Assembly: GCA_038326995.1 (NCBI GenBank)
Contig: JBBQKP010000019.1
Coordinates: forward strand, 1-28,010
Direction of reading: 5' to 3'
Origin: JBBQKP01 sp038326995
Lineage (GTDB): Bacteria > Planctomycetota > Phycisphaerae > Tepidisphaerales > Tepidisphaeraceae
DNA: 28,010 nucleotides
Positions 6,846 to 14,812 of the stretch are shown here, piece by piece. Position numbers and translations under genes: made by a program. The first letter of the stretch is position 1; every line of letters starts with the position of its first letter. The notes below the pieces were generated by a model that was given only the letters and a program-made list of their open reading frames with translations, did not search any database and had not been told where the DNA came from.

Positions 6846-8494
6846 CATCATCTATCAAGCCAAAGGATTGGCTTGCCGCGATCGTCGCAACTCTTCTGCT
6901 GCTTTCAGCAATCACGCCCACGCTCGGCCTGTTGGAATTCAGTAGCGGGAGCGAAAATCTAGTCGTTGCAACTGCTCTTGAAACCAGGCGCAGCGGTGAG
7001 TGGATCGAGCCGACGCTCAACAACGAACCGCGAACGAAAAAACCTCCGCTGCCAATGTGGGTGACCGCAATCGTCATCTCCGATCAAACACTGCAGTCAT
7101 TGAATAGTCCTGATCAAACTGCACGCGACGCGGCCTACTCACGTCTCGCGTGGAATGTTCGCCTGACACTCGTGCCAGTCATGTTTGTCACGCTCATTGG
7201 TGTTTTTGCGTTAGCTAGAGAACTTGGAGCAACTCAAACGCAGGCGATTAGCGCGATCCTTGTTTGCGGTTCGACATTACTGTTCCTTCGTTTCGCCCGC
7301 TCGGCCACCACAGACGCTCACCTTGTGATGTGGACGACGCTCACAACTCTTGCCTGTTTTCGCGGGCTCAATCGTCGCTCTCTCGTGTGGGCAATGGTCG
7401 CAGGTCTGTGCGCTGGCGCGGCTTTCATGTGCAAGGGGCCTTTGGTCATTGTTCAATCGATCTTGCCCGCGGCGATTTGCTGTGTGTGGTTTCGTCTGGA
7501 TCGCCCGCGAGCTGTCGCCGTTCTCGCGATGCTTGGGGCGTTCGTTGTGGTCGCGCTCCCGTGGTATGTGACGGTCGCCGTTCGAAATCCGGACGTGCTC
7601 TCGACGTGGTTTACGGAAGTTCACCGTGCCGGAGCCACGCCGCTGCCGGCCGATTCAATACTCAACTATTTTCTGATCATTGTCCTGGTCTTTCCATGGA
7701 CGGTGTTTTTCGTGATCGGGGTCATCGATACCGGTCGAAAGCTGAAGAATCGAACCCGACAAAACTGGCCCGCAATCGCGTTGCTGACTCTGATTATTCC
7801 GATCTTGGTGATGACGCTCTTTCCGGACCGAAAGGACCGGTATCTATTGCCGATGGTCGTTCCGGCTGCACTCTTGTGCATGCATGGCGTGTCGCTGTTG
7901 CTCGCCAACACCGGCCGTTTCAGCAAGCAGGATCGTGTCGTGCTCGCGCTTCACTGGGGCGGGCAGTTGGTCGCGGCGGGAGCACTGACGTATGAATCTC
8001 GGCTGTGGTGGCAGATGTCGATGTCTGCATTAGTCGGTGGGGGACTGTTGACGTTGATCGTTGCCGGTGAGCGTCTATCGAAGCGACGTCCGGATCTATT
8101 GGTCGCATCTACTACAATCACCTTTTTAGTAATGTTCGGCGTGCTGCTCATGGGCTATAGAACCACGCGTGAAGGACGAAGCGAATTGAAACCGCTTGCC
8201 GATTCAATTTGGTCGCTCGCTCCCGGATCGCGTGTGGTGCACGTTAATCCGGAAGGCCAATTTCTCGGCCCGAATGATCTTGCAATATATTTGAATCGGT
8301 CGATCGAAATCTACTCGCAGTTATCGGATGTCCCCGTTTTACCGGGCGAAAATATCGTGCTTGTGCTTCATCAGACTCGCATGTCGGCGATCCCAGCCCC
8401 GAATGGCTGGCGTGCCATAGCCAGTGTCCCACGTGACCGCGATGTGTACTGGGCGTTCGTGCCAGACGATGTCAGGCAGCGTGAAGACCGATAA
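6842..8494 (+). CDS. Divergent ArnT-like GT-C membrane protein
   Basis: A second GT-C/PMT-like membrane protein (550 aa) with about 11 hydrophobic helices. The GTG at 6842 is chosen because AGGAG (6831-6835) sits upstream, it overlaps the GT4 stop as GTGA, and the upstream reading-frame extension is arginine-rich and unlike the family. It parallels the 1948 gene: the first loop ends in EWIEPTLNNEPRTKKPPLP (53-71), TTDAHLVMW holds the second conserved Asp, and CKGP follows. At the key first-loop motif the usual Asp-Glu is Ser37-Glu38 (SGSENL), so the canonical aspartate is missing. It may use a different mechanism or partner, or be a non-catalytic homologue. It is the last gene of the cluster. 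Confidence 0.8.
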   Translation: MTSSIKPKDWLAAIVATLLLLSAITPTLGLLEFSSGSENLVVATALETRRSGEWIEPTLNNEPRTKKPPLPMWVTAIVISDQTLQSLNSPDQTARDAAYSRLAWNVRLTLVPVMFVTLIGVFALARELGATQTQAISAILVCGSTLLFLRFARSATTDAHLVMWTTLTTLACFRGLNRRSLVWAMVAGLCAGAAFMCKGPLVIVQSILPAAICCVWFRLDRPRAVAVLAMLGAFVVVALPWYVTVAVRNPDVLSTWFTEVHRAGATPLPADSILNYFLIIVLVFPWTVFFVIGVIDTGRKLKNRTRQNWPAIALLTLIIPILVMTLFPDRKDRYLLPMVVPAALLCMHGVSLLLANTGRFSKQDRVVLALHWGGQLVAAGALTYESRLWWQMSMSALVGGGLLTLIVAGERLSKRRPDLLVASTTITFLVMFGVLLMGYRTTREGRSELKPLADSIWSLAPGSRVVHVNPEGQFLGPNDLAIYLNRSIEIYSQLSDVPVLPGENIVLVLHQTRMSAIPAPNGWRAIASVPRDRDVYWAFVPDDVRQREDR

Positions 8495-8515
8495 GGATTT
8501 CCCTGTGCTTATCGG
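8488..8515. terminator. Inverted repeat at end of glycan cluster
   Basis: CCGATAAG (8488-8495) and CTTATCGG (8508-8515) form a perfect 8-bp stem around a 12-base loop. It overlaps the stop codon of the last cluster gene. There is no T-run, so it is either a weak or Rho-assisted terminator or an operator for the next gene. Confidence 0.35.
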
Positions 8516-8599
8516 ATGATCGTATACGATGATTTAGTTGGTGGATGTCGACGAGTATGGTCAAAGGAAGACCCGGGTTTCAGCACAACGGAGATCGCT

Positions 8600-11500
8600 A
8601 TGAAAAATGTCAACAGGTTTGTCGCGCCGTCCGCAGCGAGGGTCGAAGGTCTTGAAGAGCGGAGGTATATGTCGGCGCCAAGCGCACCACGGAGTGAGTC
8701 GTTATCATGGTTTGATCGCGGCGAACGGACCGAACTGCTGGCTCGCCTTACCGATCTCTCACCGTCGCAACGCACTTCGTTCCAGACCGCACTTAGTACG
8801 GGCCCCGGGGCGTTTGATTCCAGGCTTCGCTCGTATCTTCGAGATCGCACAAATGCAAAGTGGTTTACCGATGAGTCGCAGGCGCCGGTCATCAGTGCCG
8901 CGATTCGTGACAGGCTTCGCCCGACGTCGATCGTCACGCAGGCAACTCAACTGACCGACGAACGCAAATTTCCCGAGACCATCGTCGAGCAGAATTACTC
9001 GTTGCGGCTCGCGGGGAACGTTACATTCCGCAAACCGGGGATAAGTACAGACACCGATTTCATTCACACGCTTAATCGTCATGAATTCTGGCTAAGGCTC
9101 GTTGATGCCAATGCGATCACGGGCGACCGAAAATTCCTCGATGAAGTGCGATATCAATTGGCAGACTGGTCGGACGAGTTCAGAACGATTGATACGCCTC
9201 AGGATTGGCTTGCCTCAGATCGAAGCGGATGGCTTTTTGACACCGCAATTCGCGGCGAGCAGTGGACCTGGACTCTTTTCAACACGCTCGGTTCCAGCAT
9301 CATTACGCCTTCCGATAATACGCTATTTGTTTACAAGCTTATGCAGCACGGCGACTGGCTGTTTCGCCAGGCCGGCTCTGACTTCGTCGCAGGGAAAATC
9401 GACTCGAATCACGCGCTACAACTTGGCAAGACGCTGCACATGCTCGGGACGATGTTCCCTGAAATTGACTCTGCCGATCAGTGGGCGAGTCGCGGTCGTG
9501 ATCTGATGTTCAAGACGATGCGTGCGCAGGTTTATGCGGACGGAAGCCATATCGAGCAGAGCCCGGGATATCAGCTTGTCGTACTCGATGACATGATCGA
9601 GTCTTACTGGCTTGATGTAGTCAACTCGCGCGAGTCAATGTGGTCCACAAGCGATGTGAACCTGATGAGAAATGCTGCAGAAACCTACCGACAGATGCTC
9701 ACACCTGACGGCCGGCGACCCGCGATTAGTGATACGTACCGTGTCCAGTCGATGTCGCATCTGGTGAAGGTGGCAGAGGTGCTCGAAGGCATCGACGTGA
9801 ACAGTGCGACCGCAACTCTTCGGGCCGAGCGCGGGGTGAGCATCATTTCGGTCAGCAACGCTTCTGCATTTACTACGGGTCACTTTGTGTCCACGTCTAA
9901 CACTGTCGAACTGATGAGAGTCGTGTCGGTCAACACCAGCCAGAATCGAATCACAGTGGAACGCGCCATCGGCGGAACGGGCGAGCGTACGATCAATATC
10001 GGAACAACGCTTTACGATATCGGCGACCGCGCACTCGCCAAGCCCAGGTCGCGAGACCTATGGCTTTTCGGAACAGAACGTATGCAGCCGCTCTACAATT
10101 TGCCCGCGCAGCCTGTTGGGCTGCTGGGCGCACGTGGCAGAAGTTTTGTGTTGCCTGAAAGCGGGAACGCCATACTCAGGTCAGGCGATTCCGCGACAGC
10201 GACCCAGATCTTCTTCGACAATGGTCCCAAGGGTGGCTACCACGGCCATCACGATTTTCTCAACTTTGAACTCTGGTCTGGCGGCAGGCCGCTAATCGTC
10301 GATCCGGGCGCGTTCAGGTACGACAACTCCGCCGATCGAAATTACGTCCGCTCTACCGTTGCACACAATACGATCAACATCGACCGGAAAAACACCGGCG
10401 AGATTGAAGATCCCGACGGCACAGGCCCACTCAAGAGTCCGCTGCTTCGAAACAATTGGGTCATCGACAATTCGTCGGCTGTGCTCAACTCCTCACACGC
10501 CGGATACGGACACCTTCCGGGTGCTCCCGTCGTTTCGCGATCTCTTTATTACGACTTCGGCGGTGTGGTTATTCTGGTCGACCGCGTAGAAGGTTCGCGA
10601 AATGTTGCAGCTCAGCAGAGTTTCAACATCCCTGCTTCAGTCGAATCAAACTCCACCGGCACGGGCGGCGGCGATATTCGAACGCGATATACGTCGGGCG
10701 ACAATGTCCGGATCAAACCCGTTAATGTCGGCGTTGGCGGATCGGGGAACATTGCCAGGGTTTCAACCTTCGTAACCCGGGCCGACCCCGGCGGCGACTA
10801 CAAGGACGCGGCATCGCGCTTGACCGTCACAAAGACCGACGATTTTTCGGTGTTCGTCACCTTGATTCAGGTCTATTCCGGAACCACGCCGCCCGGCTTG
10901 GACGCAAGCGTAATTTCGGGCGGAACTCGCGCGACAGACTCGGTCGTCGTTCGACTTTCTGGCGCGGGTGGTACGCGTGATCTCACATTCGCACCGTCGT
11001 CGTTAGAGAGATTGAGTAGTTCGGCAAACGTGGGAGCGACTCAGCAGGACATTGCCTTTGATGGCTCGGGAAATCTTCATGCCGCGTGGGTTGATCGCTC
11101 GAGCGGAGCGTTGAAATACTCGGTGCGTGATGCCACAACTTCGGTATGGTCAGTCGTACAGACGCTCGACGATGCCGGTCGAGTTGCGACGGGAATTGAT
11201 CTTGATCTCGACTTGAACGGCCGCCCCGCAGTGGCGTTCTTCGACGAGGTAAGCGGGGACCTGAAGTACACTCAACTCAGCACCAACGGAAATGCGTGGC
11301 AGATTCAAACCGTCGACAGTAGGGGAACGGTCGGACAGTTTCCGTCGCTCACACACTCTCGCCAGGCTGGTTCGGCGATTATCAGCTATTACGACCGCAC
11401 GAACCGGGATCTAAAAATAGCGACGCGCCAGAGCGAACTCGGCTGGGACATTCAGAAGCTCGACACCACTGGTGATGTCGGAAAACACAGCCAAATTCTT

Positions 11501-12052
11501 CTTGACGCCAATCGCCCGGATACGAATTCACGATTCGTTGTCGCCTACGAAGACACGACGAAAAAGACTTATAAATTCGCTCGATTTGAAGGCTCGTGGC
11601 AGTTCGAGCGTGTTGATCCCGGGCTCGACGGCGTCGGCGGTGACTTATCACTCGCCTGGCAAGACACAGGCTCCGGCACCATCGGTGCGCCGGGTGCGAC
11701 ACGCTTTCAGCCGCGGCTGAGTTTCTTTGAAAGCGGCCAGACGACTTCAATTCTCCATGCCGCACGAAGTGCCGCCGGAAACTGGAATGTCACCCGCGTT
11801 GCGGCGGCGGGGACGGGCCCAAGCAAGTTCGGGAACATCGGAATCAACTCTGCGCGTAGAAGCGAAATTTTCTACACCGACGCGAGCCGTAATTCAGTGG
11901 TCCGCGCACGTCTGGAGTCGAGCGGACAGTGGTCGACGAGCGTCATCGCACAAGGAACAGGTGAGTTGAGTGTGAGTCGATTCGGCACCCGGACGGCGGT
12001 GGCCAACATCGATCGACTGACCGGGCGATTGACGATTTCAGTGCTGTCCTAA
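8600..12052 (+). CDS. Exported heparinase II/III-like protein with propeller
   Basis: A large (1150 aa) predicted polysaccharide lyase. The start at 8600 is preferred over 8516 because GGAG lies about 8 bases upstream and because it places the planctomycete LExR-type signature VEGLEERRYM at residues 15-24. No classical signal peptide is present, as usual for that class. Residues about 120-400 resemble the alpha/alpha-toroid of heparinase II/III and alginate lyases (LNRHEFWLRL, DSNHALQLGK, ADGSHIEQSPGYQ). Residues about 480-780 hold the beta-sandwich with GYHGHHDFLNFELW, VDPGAFRYDN and RSTVAHNTINID, carrying candidate catalytic His/Tyr/Asn residues. A small beta domain (about 401-478) is inserted between the two. 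Residues about 810-1150 repeat a blade of the type W..dg.g....iaYyD...dLKya, suggesting a propeller for carbohydrate or surface binding. The substrate is unknown. Confidence 0.85.
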   Translation: MKNVNRFVAPSAARVEGLEERRYMSAPSAPRSESLSWFDRGERTELLARLTDLSPSQRTSFQTALSTGPGAFDSRLRSYLRDRTNAKWFTDESQAPVISAAIRDRLRPTSIVTQATQLTDERKFPETIVEQNYSLRLAGNVTFRKPGISTDTDFIHTLNRHEFWLRLVDANAITGDRKFLDEVRYQLADWSDEFRTIDTPQDWLASDRSGWLFDTAIRGEQWTWTLFNTLGSSIITPSDNTLFVYKLMQHGDWLFRQAGSDFVAGKIDSNHALQLGKTLHMLGTMFPEIDSADQWASRGRDLMFKTMRAQVYADGSHIEQSPGYQLVVLDDMIESYWLDVVNSRESMWSTSDVNLMRNAAETYRQMLTPDGRRPAISDTYRVQSMSHLVKVAEVLEGIDVNSATATLRAERGVSIISVSNASAFTTGHFVSTSNTVELMRVVSVNTSQNRITVERAIGGTGERTINIGTTLYDIGDRALAKPRSRDLWLFGTERMQPLYNLPAQPVGLLGARGRSFVLPESGNAILRSGDSATATQIFFDNGPKGGYHGHHDFLNFELWSGGRPLIVDPGAFRYDNSADRNYVRSTVAHNTINIDRKNTGEIEDPDGTGPLKSPLLRNNWVIDNSSAVLNSSHAGYGHLPGAPVVSRSLYYDFGGVVILVDRVEGSRNVAAQQSFNIPASVESNSTGTGGGDIRTRYTSGDNVRIKPVNVGVGGSGNIARVSTFVTRADPGGDYKDAASRLTVTKTDDFSVFVTLIQVYSGTTPPGLDASVISGGTRATDSVVVRLSGAGGTRDLTFAPSSLERLSSSANVGATQQDIAFDGSGNLHAAWVDRSSGALKYSVRDATTSVWSVVQTLDDAGRVATGIDLDLDLNGRPAVAFFDEVSGDLKYTQLSTNGNAWQIQTVDSRGTVGQFPSLTHSRQAGSAIISYYDRTNRDLKIATRQSELGWDIQKLDTTGDVGKHSQILLDANRPDTNSRFVVAYEDTTKKTYKFARFEGSWQFERVDPGLDGVGGDLSLAWQDTGSGTIGAPGATRFQPRLSFFESGQTTSILHAARSAAGNWNVTRVAAAGTGPSKFGNIGINSARRSEIFYTDASRNSVVRARLESSGQWSTSVIAQGTGELSVSRFGTRTAVANIDRLTGRLTISVLS

Positions 12053-12070
12053 ATCGATTAGAATTCGGTG

Positions 12071-14383
12071 ATGAACGAGGCGAATGGAATCGAAGATCAG
12101 CTGGATCCGCACGAGCCAGATCGTCCTGAGACTGAACGTCCCGAGACTGATGATCTGTTGGGCGATCTAACCGAACCGCAGTCACAGGCGGCGTCGCACA
12201 TCGACGGGCCGCTGCTCATCATTGCGGGTGCGGGAAGTGGAAAGACGCGTGTGATTACGCGTCGCGTGGCTCATTTGATTCGCGCGGGCGTCAGGCCGAG
12301 TTCGATTCTGGCGATCACTTTTACGAACAAGGCCGCGGGTGAGATGAAGCATCGCGTCGCCGCGACGACGGGCTGGAAGCTCTTTGACTTTGGCAGGCTT
12401 GATCAGCGCGGGCCGACGATCTGCACGTTTCACTCGCTTTGCCTGCGAATTCTTCGGCATTACGCCTCGGCCGTCGGGCTCGCATCCAACTTCAATATTT
12501 ACGACTCGGCCGATCAGTCGAAGCTCATCAAGGAAGCCATCAAGACGCTTCAGATGAATTCGACGAACTTCGCACCCTCGGCCGTGCACGGAACCATTAG
12601 TAATGCAAAAAATCAACTGCTGACTGCTCGCGAGTATGCGAGTTATGCGTCGGATTTTTACCAAAAGAATGTCGCAAAGATTTATTTGAAATACGAAGAG
12701 GCATTGAACGCGGCTCAGGCTTTGGACTTCGACGATCTGTTGATGAAGGCCGTGTTCGCGATGAGAGACCATCCTGACGTCCTGGCCGAGCTTCAGCAGC
12801 GGTTCCAATACCTGATGATCGACGAATATCAGGACACCAATCGCGCGCAATATCTTCTGGCACACGCCTTGGCAGGAAAGCACCGAAACATCTGCGTCGT
12901 GGGCGACCCGGACCAGAGCATCTACGCATGGCGCGGCGCGGATTTGCGAAACATTCTTGATTTCGAACGCGACTATCCCGATGTGAAGATCGTCAAGCTC
13001 GAACAAAATTATCGAAGCACGAAAACGATTTTGAATATCGCAAGCCACCTGATTGCAAAGAATCATAATCGGAGGGAGAAGTCGCTCTGGACTGAAAACG
13101 ATCAGGGCGAAAAGGCAATATTTCTCGCGTGTCAGGACGAGCACGACGAGGCCCGTCAGGTCATGCGAATTCTGAAAGACCTGCACGACGAAGAAGGCCT
13201 CGACTGGTCGAAGATGGCAGTGTTTTATAGGATGAATTCTCTTTCGCGCGTGATGGAAGATGCACTTAGGCGGTCGGCGATTCCGTACCAGATCGCGCGA
13301 GGTATCGAGTTTTACAATCGTGGTGAGATCAAAGACGCACTCGGTTACCTCCGTGCGATCAGTAATCCGAACGACGAAGTGAATCTCGAGCGCGTGACCA
13401 ACACCCCGCCGCGTGGAATCAGTGATGCGACCGTCAAGACGCTTCAGGCTTGGGGAATTTTGAACGGAGCCAATCTCTGGAACGCGCTTAAGCGGATCGA
13501 TCAGGTGCCCGGCCTTCAAGAGCGTGCCCGCAAGGCAGTTGTGAAGTTTGTTGAGCAGATGCAGACTTGGCGACGCGCGGCGGGTCTGGGAACGGATTTA
13601 TTGGCAGGTGAGCCTTCGGGAGGCGAAATGTTTGCACAGCCGACAAAGTCGCTTCGCGATCTGATGGAAGCTGTGATTCGAGACTCCGGGCTTGAATCAA
13701 TGTATTTGAAGGAGGACAAGGAGCGTGAGAATCAGGTAGCGAATCTCGACGAACTGCTCAACTCCGCGGCAGAGTATTCACTGTCGAATCCTGACGGAAC
13801 GCTGACGGAGTATCTTTCGAATGTCGCCTTGGTGAGCGACGCGGACCACATGGCCGGCAACGGTGGCGCGGTGACGATGATGACGCTGCATGCCGCAAAG
13901 GGCCTGGAGTTTCCGGTGGTCGCAATGATCGGCTTGGAAGACGGAATTTTGCCTCATTCTCGTGCACGCAACAGTAGCGACGAGCTTGAAGAGGAACGCC
14001 GATTGTGCTTTGTCGGTATCACGCGTGCGCAGGAACGTTTGATCCTTTCCAAGGCAGAGCGGCGGATGATTCGCGGCATTACCGAACGGACCATCCCCAG
14101 TCCCTTCCTTAATGAAATGCCGCGCGAATCGATTGATAAGGTTGATCGCACGGATCCTGATTATGAGGACGACGCAGATGGCGACGATGCCAAACCCGCC
14201 GGGATCACTGCCGCGCAGTCGCGTTACAAGGCCGGCCAGAGTGTTCGACATCCAACATTCGGCATCGGCACGATCGCAGAACTCAGCACCACGGGTTCGC
14301 AAACTCGAGCACTCATCGACTTTAATCGGTTCGGCAGAAAGACGATTTTCCTTGAATACGCGCGGCTCGAAGTGTTGAGCTGA
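12071..14383 (+). CDS. pcrA: PcrA/UvrD-type ATP-dependent DNA helicase
   Basis: A superfamily 1A 3'-5' helicase that unwinds DNA in nucleotide-excision and mismatch repair and clears recombination or replication blocks. All motifs are visible: AGAGSGKT Walker A (about residues 51-58), TFTNKAAGEMKHR (Ia), CTFHSLCLRIL, MIDEYQDTN (II, about 250), VVGDPDQSIYAWRGAD (III), QNYRSTKTI (IV), MTLHAAKGLEFPVV (V) and GITRAQERL (VI). The C-terminal RHPTFGIGTIAE...FLEYARLEVL is the PcrA-type Tudor-like RNA-polymerase-contact domain. The length of 770 is usual. The ATG at 12071 is chosen; GTG 12068 is one codon earlier and equally possible. No strong Shine-Dalgarno is seen, and the start is 18 bases after the lyase stop. 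Confidence 0.95.
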   Translation: MNEANGIEDQLDPHEPDRPETERPETDDLLGDLTEPQSQAASHIDGPLLIIAGAGSGKTRVITRRVAHLIRAGVRPSSILAITFTNKAAGEMKHRVAATTGWKLFDFGRLDQRGPTICTFHSLCLRILRHYASAVGLASNFNIYDSADQSKLIKEAIKTLQMNSTNFAPSAVHGTISNAKNQLLTAREYASYASDFYQKNVAKIYLKYEEALNAAQALDFDDLLMKAVFAMRDHPDVLAELQQRFQYLMIDEYQDTNRAQYLLAHALAGKHRNICVVGDPDQSIYAWRGADLRNILDFERDYPDVKIVKLEQNYRSTKTILNIASHLIAKNHNRREKSLWTENDQGEKAIFLACQDEHDEARQVMRILKDLHDEEGLDWSKMAVFYRMNSLSRVMEDALRRSAIPYQIARGIEFYNRGEIKDALGYLRAISNPNDEVNLERVTNTPPRGISDATVKTLQAWGILNGANLWNALKRIDQVPGLQERARKAVVKFVEQMQTWRRAAGLGTDLLAGEPSGGEMFAQPTKSLRDLMEAVIRDSGLESMYLKEDKERENQVANLDELLNSAAEYSLSNPDGTLTEYLSNVALVSDADHMAGNGGAVTMMTLHAAKGLEFPVVAMIGLEDGILPHSRARNSSDELEEERRLCFVGITRAQERLILSKAERRMIRGITERTIPSPFLNEMPRESIDKVDRTDPDYEDDADGDDAKPAGITAAQSRYKAGQSVRHPTFGIGTIAELSTTGSQTRALIDFNRFGRKTIFLEYARLEVLS

Positions 14384-14812
14384 TCAGGTGTCTTCATCGC
14401 TCTTTTTCCAAAGCTCTTTTAATCGCCGCGCCATGGTCGAACCGTCGCCTAGTGAGGTGAAATCTGGCGGACGGGTCGGCCCGGGTGCGACCATCGCATC
14501 GAGCTGTCGGGTCAGACGCTTGCGACGTTTTTCTGCCCAAAATATGACCGCCAAGAGCGTGAGTACAGCGCCGACCAATCCCAATACGACCCAGCGATTA
14601 TTGGTGACGCCGATCAGTCGAGCGAGCGTGATCATCACGCCGGCGATCGCGATGATGCAGGTAATTCGCAACGCCAGCATTGCGTCGATCGAGCGAAGCA
14701 GCGCGCGACGAAGAATCATGACGCGGCGAATCGATTCCAGATCGAGGCCCGACCAGCCGTCGTTAGAAGGCTCGTCTTCCGCACGCTCGGAGTCTTGGTC
14801 GTTGATGATCAT
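14384..14812 (-). CDS. Small two-helix membrane protein
   Basis: Function unknown. The 142-residue protein has an acidic N-terminus (about 1-20), a basic segment, two predicted membrane helices (about 45-68 and 73-92), then a strongly basic turn (EKRRKRLTR) and a soluble C-terminus. This resembles a small inner-membrane anchor or accessory protein. Its ATG overlaps the TGA of the upstream PAS gene by 4 bp (ATGA on the minus strand), implying translational coupling. Partnership with the PAS protein, for example as its membrane tether, is an inference from that arrangement only. Its stop codon abuts the helicase stop with no spacer. Confidence 0.75.
   Translation of the reverse strand: MIINDQDSERAEDEPSNDGWSGLDLESIRRVMILRRALLRSIDAMLALRITCIIAIAGVMITLARLIGVTNNRWVVLGLVGAVLTLLAVIFWAEKRRKRLTRQLDAMVAPGPTRPPDFTSLGDGSTMARRLKELWKKSDEDT

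Noticed and set aside
8516..8599. 28-codon upstream extension of the lyase gene
   Set aside because: ATG 8600 has a better ribosome-binding site and puts the LExR motif at the usual distance from the N-terminus.
12182..13519. Long open frame on the minus strand (445 codons)
   Set aside because: It lies wholly inside the helicase gene, whose motifs are complete; the antisense product has no recognisable domain. It is a codon-bias shadow.
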